Origin: a virus
Length of the DNA: 60,509 nucleotides
Virus record (IMG/VR): IMGVR_UViG_3300046660_000212
Location: 1-60,509 of that record
Reading direction: 5' to 3' (one strand)
Part shown: piece by piece, positions 46,502 to 52,719 of the stretch
How the letters are laid out: every line of letters begins with the position of its first letter
How positions within the stretch are numbered: the stretch's first letter is position 1
Position numbers and translations under genes: made by a program
Notes under the pieces: model-generated
What the model was told of the DNA's origin: nothing
What the model saw: the letters and a program-made list of their open reading frames with translations, nothing else
Databases searched by the model: none

Positions 46502-47731
46502 TCAGCCCTTGACGCAGACAACTTGCTTCAGGGTATGGACGATCTCGACATGGTCGGCCTGCGCGGCCATCACGTCGTCAATCGGCTTATAGGCTCCCGG
46601 CGTTTCGTCGATCACGTCCGCGTCCAAGCGAGCCTCCACGCCAACCATGGCCTCGGCATGGTCCTCAAGCGAAAACCGGCGCTTGGCCTCAGTTCTGGAC
46701 ATGGCGCGGCCGGCGCCGTGCGAGCACGACGACAGCGATTCCATAAGCGGCGATCCTGCCTTGCCGCGCACGATGAACGACTTGGCGCCCATCGAGCCCG
46801 GGATGATCCCTAGATCGTCGGGGGTAATCCGCACCGCGCCCTTTCGGGTCACCATGACCTCGGAGCCAAAATGGCGCTCCTGAGAGACGTAGTTATGGTG
46901 ACAGTTCACAGCCTCACAGTCACATGTGAAGGCCTTCGGCACAGTGACCGACAGGGCCTCCAGCGCAGCCGACATCATCAGTTCGCGATTGTGACGAGCG
47001 AACCTTTGCGCCCATGACAGCGCCTTCATGTAGTCGCCGAAAAGTTCAGAGCCTTGCGGGATGTAGGCGAGGTCTTGATCGGGAAGATTGATGAACCAGC
47101 GGCGCATCTCTTCCTTGGCGCGCTCGATGAAGTACGAGCCGATCCGGTTCCCAATGCCGCGAGAACCGCTGTGCAGCATGATCCAAACGCGATCTTCGGT
47201 ATCCAGGCAAACCTCAACGAAGTGATTGCCGGTCCCCAGCGTGCCGAGGTGAGCCGGAGCCCGTTGAGAGGCCTGGGCGATCTTCGGATGTTTGGCGACA
47301 ATCTCGGCGAGATCCCGGCCAAGCGATCCCTTCATCAGGAAGTCCGCGCCCTTTTGGACGCTGCCCCACGCGCCGCGGTCGTTGGCGCCACCATTGTCGG
47401 TGCGACCATGCGGGATGCGCTGCTCGATTGCTGTACGGAGGCCGAATAGGTTATCGGGAAGGTCGGAGGCCGTGAGGGTGGTCCGTTGGGCCATCATGCC
47501 GCAACCGATATCTACGCCCACGGCGGCTGGGATGATCGCCCCCTTGGTGGGAATCACCGACCCCACGGTCGCACCCATGCCCCAATGTACGTCGGGCATG
47601 ATGGCGACGTGCTTGTGAATGAACGGCATCGCCGCGATATTGTCGAGCTGAGCGCGGGCCTGGGTCTCGACTTGAACCCCGTCGATCCACGCTTTGATGA
47701 GGCCGCCACGGGCGCCCTGAAAAACTTGCAT
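46502..47731 (-). CDS. rtcB: RtcB-family RNA ligase
   Basis: 409 residues, AAGGAG ribosome site 8 bp before the ATG. All signature blocks are present: P-D-V-H-W-G-M-G (Asp47, His49), G-V-D-I-G-C-G-M (Asp74, Cys77), G-T-L-G-T-G-N-H-F (His170), L-H-S-G-S-R-G (His187), H-H-N-Y-V-S, and S-H-G-A-G-R with His338, the residue that takes GMP in RtcB. The enzyme joins 2',3'-cyclic phosphate or 3'-phosphate to 5'-OH RNA ends using GTP. It lies 52 bp downstream of a tRNA-Pro gene on the same strand and converges on the late operon. No archease or RtcA gene is nearby. Confidence 0.93.
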   Translation of the reverse strand: MQVFQGARGGLIKAWIDGVQVETQARAQLDNIAAMPFIHKHVAIMPDVHWGMGATVGSVIPTKGAIIPAAVGVDIGCGMMAQRTTLTASDLPDNLFGLRTAIEQRIPHGRTDNGGANDRGAWGSVQKGADFLMKGSLGRDLAEIVAKHPKIAQASQRAPAHLGTLGTGNHFVEVCLDTEDRVWIMLHSGSRGIGNRIGSYFIERAKEEMRRWFINLPDQDLAYIPQGSELFGDYMKALSWAQRFARHNRELMMSAALEALSVTVPKAFTCDCEAVNCHHNYVSQERHFGSEVMVTRKGAVRITPDDLGIIPGSMGAKSFIVRGKAGSPLMESLSSCSHGAGRAMSRTEAKRRFSLEDHAEAMVGVEARLDADVIDETPGAYKPIDDVMAAQADHVEIVHTLKQVVCVKG

Positions 47732-47783
47732 TCGCCGTCTCCTTTAGTCGATCACCCGCACTGCATGGGAAATCGGGTTGGAT

Positions 47784-47861
47784 TGGTCTGTGTGGCGAGA
47801 TTCGAACTCGCGACCCCTCGTTTCCAAAACGAGTACTCTGACCTGTCTGAGCTACACACAG
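47784..47861 (-). tRNA. tRNA-Pro (anticodon UGG), CCA encoded
   Basis: Minus-strand cloverleaf: acceptor CTGTGTG/CACACAG (7 perfect pairs), D stem GCTC/GAGT, anticodon stem CTCGT/ACGAG with loop TTTGGAA (anticodon TGG), T arm GCGAG-TTCGAAT-CTCGC, discriminator A and an encoded CCA. 75 nt plus CCA. rtcB follows in the same direction. Confidence 0.92.
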
Positions 47862-47977
47862 TCACGCCCGCAAAAGCGGGTTGGGCAGTGCAGTCAGGGT
47901 CGCGGTCGAAGGATCATGGAGGCGAAACTAGCATCTGACTGGATCACAGTCCAGCTTGTCGTCTTGAGTTAAACCAT

Positions 47978-48013
47978 GGGCCTGGCCATCCTTCAGGGTG
48001 GTCCGGCCCTTTT
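47978..48013 (+). terminator. Stem-loop with T-run between leftward genes
   Basis: 14-bp stem with one mismatch (47978-47991 and 47996-48009, TTCA loop), followed on the plus strand by TTTT. It lies just downstream of the leftward gene ending at 48021; the T-run faces rightward, so it may block stray late transcription. Confidence 0.6.
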
Positions 48014-48020
48014 CTGCGTT

Positions 48021-48197
48021 TCAGCGCAGCACGATTTGAACGGTCGCATCTTCGAAATCTCCGGCCGCGTGGCGCTCACGCATGGCCTTCACGGAACTGG
48101 CGATCTGGCGCCGGGCCATCTCATCGCGCTCTTCCGGCGTGAGACTGTTCACGTAGGCGACGGCGCGGGCAAGAAGGTCAGAGAGGCGCTGTTCCAT
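48021..48197 (-). CDS. Small helical hypothetical protein
   Basis: 58 residues from ATG 48197: E-Q-R-L-S-D-L-L-A-R-A-V-A-Y-V-N-S-L-T-P-E-E-R-D-E-M-A-R-R-Q. A GGGG tract precedes the ATG. Upstream of the tRNA/rtcB pair on the same strand, possibly in one transcript. Function unknown. Confidence 0.5.
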   Translation of the reverse strand: MEQRLSDLLARAVAYVNSLTPEERDEMARRQIASSVKAMRERHAAGDFEDATVQIVLR

Positions 48198-48360
48198 CCC
48201 CGAACTTTGCCATGAAATGGTTAGAGATTCCAGCGGTCTCGCGCTATATTGGTCGGGCTGCGGAAGGGGTGTCCTTACGACAACCAACTGGCTGCTCAAA
48301 TGTGGAAGCCAGAGACCAAATAGGCCCCCTCGTCGCCGATGCCGTCAGGTCCGCCGGGGC

Positions 48361-48459
48361 GCAGCACTAAGACCTCTCCGGAGGCCGCCAGGGTTCCTAG
48401 GCCTGGCGTAGTAGCGTACCGTGGCGCGAACCGGCTCGATCCGGTGTAGTGCTGCACCA
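48361..48459 (+). other. tRNA-like fold ending in CCA
   Basis: GCAGCAC (48361-48367) pairs with GTGCTGC (48449-48455), followed by A-CCA. Enclosed are a 4-bp stem CCTC/GAGG, a 6-bp stem GCCAGG/CCTGGC (48387-48392, 48402-48407) and a T-arm-like ACCGG-CTCGAT-CCGGT (48430-48445). The T loop is one base short and 3 nt separate it from the acceptor, so it is not a standard tRNA. It may be a decayed tRNA or a tRNA mimic; chance is possible. Confidence 0.35.
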
Positions 48460-49018
48460 GGGGCGGCATGCGCTGGAGAAAACGCGGGTAGCTGGAAATC
48501 CAGTGACAGCGACCAGGGGCCGCCCCTTACTTCTCATCAACCGCGCAAAGAGCCAGACGGTGGCCGACCTGAAGCCCAGCACCATGCGTCCGTACTTCGC
48601 CTCTCTCAGCCGCTCCCGTCGCGCTTCTCGGGTGTTGCGGGCTGTATACGGGGAAACGCGCCGGTTCGCGGTGTGCGTGGTTGCTGACGACCCGCCCGCG
48701 CCAATGCCCACGAAGACGAAGGCGACGAGCAACCGCAATCGGGGCCGGGCAGGCTTTCCTAAGCCGCCCAACATCCTTCAGCAACTCACCAAGATCCAAA
48801 ACGGCCTCTGCTATCTGTGCGGATCGGAATGGTACCCTGGCCATGCCCTGCTATGGCCTACGCTGGACCATGTCGTACCTCACTCCAAGGGCGGTCGACG
48901 GTCCGGGAATCTTCTTGTCGCGCACGCTTGCTGCAACGTGGCCAAGGGCAATCGCAGTCCAAAGCCGTGCGAGATGATCTACCTGGCCGCCGCTAATGCG
49001 ATGCGGGTGGCGGCGTAA
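48449..49018 (+). CDS. HNH endonuclease
   Basis: 189 residues from GTG 48449; ATGs at 48587 or 48704 are alternative starts. The C-terminal 80 residues carry the HNH core: L-C-Y-L-C-G-S-E-W, L-D-H-V-V-P-H-S-K-G-G, N-L-L-V-A-H-A-C-C-N and K-G-N-R. Zinc ligands and the D-H pair are intact. The Ser/Arg-rich N-terminal half is less convincing, which is why the start is left open. Isolated rightward gene in the accessory region, beside a tRNA gene and rtcB; possibly a mobile homing-type gene. Confidence 0.7.
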   Translation: MLHQGRHALEKTRVAGNPVTATRGRPLLLINRAKSQTVADLKPSTMRPYFASLSRSRRASRVLRAVYGETRRFAVCVVADDPPAPMPTKTKATSNRNRGRAGFPKPPNILQQLTKIQNGLCYLCGSEWYPGHALLWPTLDHVVPHSKGGRRSGNLLVAHACCNVAKGNRSPKPCEMIYLAAANAMRVAA

Positions 49019-49039
49019 GGCGGTCATCCGGCGCCGCTC

Positions 49040-49108
49040 CTCATCCACCTTGTGGATCACCAAACCCCACCTGACGATCAGCAAAGCCGGTTGTGGATCG
49101 TGGATGAG
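49040..49108. promoter_or_regulatory. Inverted repeat with two DnaA-box-like sites
   Basis: CTCATCCAC (49040-49048) is inverted as GTGGATGAG (49100-49108). TGTGGATCA (49051-49059) and TGTGGATCG (49092-49100) read TGATCCACA and CGATCCACA on the other strand, 8/9 and 7/9 matches to the DnaA box TTATCCACA. The region lies between convergent genes. Confidence 0.4.
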
Positions 49109-49111
49109 CGG

Positions 49112-49423
49112 CTAGTACAGCTTGGCCGCCGAAAGGCGATCGAGGAGTCCCTTTTGGACCGGGCCTATAGCGGCGCAGGTCATCGTGCCGCTCGGAATTT
49201 CGGTTCTGCCAGCGTCGCGCACAGCGTAATAGCCGACACCGTTCTCCTCGGCTTCTTCCAGGATCGCCTGGAGGCCTTTGAAGTCGGCGACCTGAAGCCC
49301 GATCAGTGGACCGCTATCGGAGGCACCCAGACCAAGCACCGCATGGCAGGCCTGGGCGATCTCCTTGCCGCGCCGCATACCGAGGTCCCGCCGCATCACG
49401 ACATAGATCGTCGGCTCGCTCAC
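49112..49423 (-). CDS. Peptidyl-tRNA hydrolase, PTH2 family
   Basis: 103 residues from GTG 49423, overlapping the previous stop (GTGA). The PTH2 pattern is clear: Y-V-V-M-R-R-D-L-G-M-R-R-G-K-E-I-A-Q-A-C-H-A-V, then V-R-D-A-G-R-T-E-I-P-S-G-T-M-T and A-I-G-P..L-L-D-R-L-S-A-A-K-L-Y. PTH2 enzymes, best known from archaea and eukaryotes, free tRNAs from peptidyl-tRNA. It is the last gene of the leftward operon controlled by the ribbon-helix-helix regulator, within 2 kb of the tRNA-Pro and rtcB genes. Unusual cargo for a phage. Confidence 0.85.
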   Translation of the reverse strand: MSEPTIYVVMRRDLGMRRGKEIAQACHAVLGLGASDSGPLIGLQVADFKGLQAILEEAEENGVGYYAVRDAGRTEIPSGTMTCAAIGPVQKGLLDRLSAAKLY

Positions 49424-49752
49424 ATCTCCACCCCTGCAAGCTGAAGCGCGGCGCGAAGCCTTTCGGCCGCGATCGAAACGCGTTCTGGCGCACTGTCTGG
49501 CCAATTCCATCCGTTGCGCTGAACATCCATGGCCAGCTTCAGGCCGACCTCTTGGATAAACGCCAGTTGCGCCGCCTCTACCAGGGCCGCGCGCTGGGCG
49601 ATTAGCTCAGCCTCGCGGGCTTCGGCGGCGGCGGCGCGATCTTCGGCGGTCTTGGCCCAATCCAAGTTCTGCTGGCGCTGGACGTCCGCCCATTCGCAGT
49701 CGGAGCGAAGCTGGACATTCTCAGCCTCCAGCGCTTCTATGTCGATAGCCAT
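49420..49752 (-). CDS. Coiled-coil hypothetical protein
   Basis: 110 residues. N-terminal coiled coil (M-A-I-D-I-E-A-L-E-A-E-N-V-Q-L-R and T-A-E-D-R-A-A-A-A-E-A-R-E-A-E-L-I-A-Q-R-A-A-L), sharing ELIAQRAALVEA and its DNA with the 188-residue protein at 4593-5159. C-terminal W-N-W-P-D-S-A-P-E-R. Phage-type early protein; function unknown. Confidence 0.55.
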   Translation of the reverse strand: MAIDIEALEAENVQLRSDCEWADVQRQQNLDWAKTAEDRAAAAEAREAELIAQRAALVEAAQLAFIQEVGLKLAMDVQRNGWNWPDSAPERVSIAAERLRAALQLAGVEM

Positions 49753-49758
49753 AGGGTC

Positions 49759-49986
49759 TCAGTCCTTTACTGGAGGGGCGGGAAGGCGGGCTCGGTCAGT
49801 GAGTTGGTATCGACCTCCGCTGGACCGCTCCAGGCGGCGGCAATGCTCAGCCGCCTCCAAGCGGCTGGTGAAGTACCATCCACCATCGAACACGACGGGC
49901 GCGACGGCGTCATCCTCTTGAACGAGGTAGCGCCAGCGCTTGCCGGGCATGCTGTTGCGGGGATCAAAATAGGTCAGGGCGGCCAT
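49759..49986 (-). CDS. Small hypothetical protein
   Basis: 75 residues: K-R-W-R-Y-L-V-Q-E-D-D-A-V-A-P-V-V-F-D-G-G-W-Y-F-T-S-R-L-E-A, one alpha/beta unit with a possible helix E-A-A-E-H-C-R-R-L. Member of the leftward accessory operon; no family recognised. Confidence 0.5.
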   Translation of the reverse strand: MAALTYFDPRNSMPGKRWRYLVQEDDAVAPVVFDGGWYFTSRLEAAEHCRRLERSSGGRYQLTDRARLPAPPVKD

Positions 49987-49989
49987 CTA

Positions 49990-50754
49990 TCAGGCCTCCT
50001 TAGGAGTAAGAGCAGCAGTAAGGGCGACGGCAAGAACCCGTCGCGCTTCCGGTTCGAAATGCACCCATGAAGCCTCGACGTAGGCCGCCGCTTCAGCAGT
50101 CAGGTCGTCGTCAAGGTGCATGTATCCACCTGGAGCCCGCCCCTCTTCGAATTGAAGCAACGCCAATTCGCGAGCCGCCCGCTCCACCATGTTGTCGGGA
50201 ATCTCCGGGGAGGGGGATGTGGCGACCATGGCGCGATAAATCGCGACACAGACCATGCCGTCGTCCCAGTCCGTGGTCACGCCAGCGACATAGTTCATGT
50301 TGTCGTTGTCGCGCTGGTCGCAAACGGCGAGGCCGGCGTCGATCATGGCCCTCGGCAAGCCGCTGTCGGAGAAGGATCTGGCGCCGTCGTCAACCGGGAC
50401 CAGCTTCCACGTGGCCTTCCGGATCGGTTGCGCCACCTCTGCGGCGACTTCCTCATTGCCGCTGGCCGGCGTCGTCGATGCGGCCGCGCGAGGAGCGATG
50501 GCCGTCATGACGTCACGGGCCATTTCCATCGCGTCGTTGCCATAGACGTCGAGCAGGGCTCGGCGCGGCCCAAGGGTGGAGGCGAACATGGCGTAGTCGT
50601 GGAGGCGGCTCCGCAGGGCGTCTCCGATGGGGGCGAGCGCAGCCGTCGCAGGGGCGTCGGCCTCATCCCGCGAGCCGCTGGGGCGGTCCTGAGGGTCCCG
50701 GGAGGCGCTGCACCCCTCCCCAAGATCCTCTCCTGCCTTGTCTGGAGTGGTCAT
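49990..50754 (-). CDS. Phage-type modular hypothetical protein
   Basis: 254 residues, acidic and Ala-rich. Residues about 88-116 (A-S-T-T-P-A-S-G-N-E-E-V-A-A-E-V-A-Q-P-I-R-K) recur almost unchanged in the 520-residue protein at 55618-57180, and the 80-bp DNA segments differ at about six positions. The C-terminal part resembles proteins with A-I-Y-R-A-M and E-A-R-R-V-L. Function unknown. Confidence 0.5.
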   Translation of the reverse strand: MTTPDKAGEDLGEGCSASRDPQDRPSGSRDEADAPATAALAPIGDALRSRLHDYAMFASTLGPRRALLDVYGNDAMEMARDVMTAIAPRAAASTTPASGNEEVAAEVAQPIRKATWKLVPVDDGARSFSDSGLPRAMIDAGLAVCDQRDNDNMNYVAGVTTDWDDGMVCVAIYRAMVATSPSPEIPDNMVERAARELALLQFEEGRAPGGYMHLDDDLTAEAAAYVEASWVHFEPEARRVLAVALTAALTPKEA

Positions 50755-50933
50755 TGTTCGCGGGCCTTCATCATGGCGTCAGCGACTTGATAGGCCGTTT
50801 TTACCATCTGGTTGACTTGATACTCATTCGGGTTAGACCAGCCACCTCCGATGAACGAGGCGGCGACAGTCGCTAGGGCTGCCATCGCGAACTCGTCGCG
50901 GAGGGTCCGGGCGGCCATATTCTGTTCTTCCAA
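50751..50933 (-). CDS. Small conserved phage protein
   Basis: 60 residues: T-L-R-D-E-F-A-M-A-A-L-A-T-V-A-A-S and A-Y-Q-V-A-D-A-M-M-K-A-R-E, a pattern widespread among small phage early proteins. ATGA overlap with the next gene. Function unknown. Confidence 0.6.
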   Translation of the reverse strand: MEEQNMAARTLRDEFAMAALATVAASFIGGGWSNPNEYQVNQMVKTAYQVADAMMKAREQ

Positions 50934-50978
50934 GGTCTCTCTCCATACGGCTAGTGCCGCGTTGGGGGTGGTTAGGGG

Positions 50979-51377
50979 TCAGTCGATGTTTCTGACCACG
51001 ACATGGACCCTGCCGTCCGAGACGGTAAAATCCATGACGGCGTCACCCGAGGCGCTTCCGTAGGCCGAGACCCATAGTGGGGTATCGCTGTCCATCACGA
51101 AATCACCACCCTTGTAGCCCTCGAAAGTTGCGCCCAGCGCCGCGCGCAGATCTGCCAAGACCTGACCAGCAGTTTTCGGGGCGGCCGACATGACGTCGAA
51201 GGACAGGTCGGAATAGTAACCGCGATAGCTTTCGACCTCTCCAATGGGATCGGCCATCGGCGTTGTGGAATCGATCTCCTCCAACAAGGCAATCGCCTTT
51301 CCCAAGGTCAGGTGATAGCGACCACGCTCCTTGCGACCGGTGGCGCTGATGGCATCGACAAGCTTTTGAAGGTCCAT
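50979..51377 (-). CDS. Hypothetical protein
   Basis: 132 residues from ATG 51377, chosen for the GAGAGAG site just upstream. Acidic helical N-terminus, then V-E-S-Y-R-G-Y-Y-S-D-L-S-F-D and a beta C-terminus (D-F-T-V-S-D-G-R-V-H-V-V-V-R). Y-R-G-Y-Y-x-D-L resembles a family of phage proteins of unknown role. Confidence 0.5.
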   Translation of the reverse strand: MDLQKLVDAISATGRKERGRYHLTLGKAIALLEEIDSTTPMADPIGEVESYRGYYSDLSFDVMSAAPKTAGQVLADLRAALGATFEGYKGGDFVMDSDTPLWVSAYGSASGDAVMDFTVSDGRVHVVVRNID

Positions 51378-51420
51378 ATCTCTCTCCAGTTCTAGCGGGA
51401 CTTCCGCCTTGGGGGTGGGG

Positions 51421-51696
51421 TTAGCAGGGGAACGAGCACGAGCACTGCGTGTCGCCGCGCGGGCACTCGAAGGGCTCGACCTCCGCATCAAGTTCCGACT
51501 GCCATTCGTCGGCGAGCGCCTTCAGCTTCTTGGCCATGTCGTCGAAGTCGCCGGGAAACACCCTCCCATCGAGCAGTGTGTCCAGTGCGGTCCGCTTGCC
51601 GAACGGGACGAGGTTCACAGCCTTATAGGCAGCGAGAACAGCGTCAGCGGCCTTGTAGACCAGCTCGACGTCTTTGGCGGGGTCGGAGGCGGCCAC
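51421..51696 (-). CDS. Hypothetical protein with C-terminal Cys cluster
   Basis: 91 residues. Helical, ending F-E-C-P-R-G-D-T-Q-C-S-C-S-F-P-C: four Cys in 13 residues, a probable metal site. The start overlaps the previous stop. No family recognised. Confidence 0.5.
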   Translation of the reverse strand: MAASDPAKDVELVYKAADAVLAAYKAVNLVPFGKRTALDTLLDGRVFPGDFDDMAKKLKALADEWQSELDAEVEPFECPRGDTQCSCSFPC

Positions 51697-51923
51697 TAGC
51701 GCAGCCCTTCCGGCTTATGAACCGGCGGTCCCCACACGAAGGCGTCCAGGCGTTGCCCGCTCGCGATGCCGGGGACGGAGGCCATGAACGCAAATTCGCC
51801 CTCACCGTTGTTGTCGAATACCTGCACGACCTCCCAATCGGGCGAGTTGTCGTCGGGGTTTTCGGCCAATTTCAGCTTGGCCCACCAGTGGCCTTCGCGC
51901 GCGGGCGTCGGGTATTTGCTCAT
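51696..51923 (-). CDS. Small hypothetical protein
   Basis: 75 residues from ATG 51923 (GGAG site upstream): G-H-W-W-A-K-L-K-L-A-E-N-P-D-D-N-S-P-D-W-E-V-V-Q-V-F-D-N-N. Compact beta-rich protein of the kind common in phage early operons. Function unknown. Confidence 0.5.
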   Translation of the reverse strand: MSKYPTPAREGHWWAKLKLAENPDDNSPDWEVVQVFDNNGEGEFAFMASVPGIASGQRLDAFVWGPPVHKPEGLR

Positions 51924-51945
51924 CTCAGAAACTCCAGCGTCTTGA

Positions 51946-52155
51946 TTAGGCGTCGGCCGCGTAGGGAATGGATTGCAAGGCCGCGATGAGGGCTCGCCGC
52001 TGCTCGTCATCGATCTGAAAGCGAGCATCGCCGATCTCTTCCGAATGGGCGTGCGAGATGCCGACGAGGACACGATGCCCGTCGATGGTGGCGTAGGGCT
52101 CGGCGCGAACGGAAATGCTCTGACCGCCGCAACGAATGATGGTTTCCAATTGCAT
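51946..52155 (-). CDS. First gene of the leftward accessory operon
   Basis: 69 residues from ATG 52155 with GGAGA upstream. Beta N-terminus (L-E-T-I-I-R-C-G-G-Q-S-I-S-V), then a helix (D-D-E-Q-R-R-A-L-I-A-A-L). About 33 nt of leader follow the regulated promoter at 52195-52222. Function unknown. Confidence 0.55.
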   Translation of the reverse strand: MQLETIIRCGGQSISVRAEPYATIDGHRVLVGISHAHSEEIGDARFQIDDEQRRALIAALQSIPYAADA

Positions 52156-52184
52156 ATCAACATCTCCGCGCGGCCTCACGCCGC

Positions 52185-52270
52185 TTGCAAACCAACCATA
52201 GAGAATGTACATTCTTCGTCAATAGGAATGTACATCGATGGAGCCGCTAGTTGACCAACATGAATGTACA
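52185..52270. promoter_or_regulatory. Divergent promoters with three GAATGTACA operators
   Basis: AGAATGTACATTCT (52202-52215) is a perfect 14-bp palindrome; GAATGTACATC (52226-52236) and GAATGTACA (52262-52270) are partial copies. On the minus strand TTGACG (52222-52217) and TATGGT (52200-52195) flank the palindrome with a 16-bp spacer. On the plus strand TTGCAA (52185-52190) and TACATT (52208-52213) form a second promoter whose -10 lies in it. The third copy overlaps the regulator's start codon. Confidence 0.65.
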
Positions 52271-52448
52271 GGCTACCCCGCGCCCCATGGCTCCGAAGCA
52301 GTTCATCGGCGAGAACTTGAATCTCCTCATGCCCCTTGGCACAAAGGACAAGATCGACGCCGTCCTGCTGCCCGGGGAGAAGCGCTTGGCCTTCATCCGC
52401 ACCGCCATCGACCGCGAGATCAAGCGCCGCGAGAAGTCCAAGGGCTAG
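52260..52448 (+). CDS. Ribbon-helix-helix (Arc-like) regulator
   Basis: 62 residues from ATG 52260. N-terminal beta-strand candidate (K-Q-F-I-G-E-N-L-N-L-L-M-P) and helices with D-K-I-D-A-V-L-L-P-G-E-K-R-L-A-F-I-R-T-A-I-D-R-E-I-K-R-R-E, the ribbon-helix-helix ending. Size, fold and the palindromes at its own promoter point to an autoregulator that also controls the leftward accessory operon ending in PTH2. Comparable to Arc/Mnt of P22 immI. Confidence 0.65.
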   Translation: MNVQATPRPMAPKQFIGENLNLLMPLGTKDKIDAVLLPGEKRLAFIRTAIDREIKRREKSKG

Positions 52449-52510
52449 GCGCTTAACGCCGGGAGAGCGCCGCGAACCGCCAAGTCGTTGAAATCCCCCA
52501 AGGTCGCGCT

Positions 52511-52556
52511 GATTGCAAATCCGTGCACCCCGGTTCGATTCCGGGCCGGGCCTCCA
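52511..52556 (+). other. attP: attP core: 3' half of a tRNA-Cys gene
   Basis: Contains the anticodon loop TTGCAAA (GCA, Cys), T arm CCCGG-TTCGATT-CCGGG, acceptor 3' strand CCGGGCC, discriminator T (typical of tRNA-Cys) and CCA, then a T-rich tail. The 5' half of a tRNA is absent: the expected ACGGA of the anticodon stem is GCTGA here, with two mismatches. Integration would restore an intact host tRNA-Cys gene. Confidence 0.85.
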
Positions 52557-52585
52557 CCTTTTTTCCTTGCTGCATAAGGCTTTGC

Positions 52586-52713
52586 GGCGTTCCGATCTAT
52601 CGAACGCCTAGATTTGGCGTTCCGTTGAATTCCTTGAGGTTTCGCCGTATTCCGTCGCGCTCCGCCACACTCCGAACGCCGCGCGAGCGCCGCGATGTTC
52701 GGCAGGCGTTCCG
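52586..52713. repeat. Integrase arm-type sites
   Basis: GGCGTTCCG occurs at 52586-52594, 52616-52624 and 52705-52713; inverted CGAACGCC at 52601-52608 and 52673-52680. Five copies within 128 bp between the attP core and the integrase gene suggest recombinase arm-binding sites. Confidence 0.65.
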
Positions 52714-52719
52714 TGGCAA

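Noticed and set aside
52482-52556. A complete tRNA-Cys gene
   Set aside because: Only the part from the anticodon loop to CCA is tRNA-like. The upstream sequence lacks the matching acceptor GGCCCGG and the anticodon stem has mismatches, so it is an attachment core, not a working tRNA.
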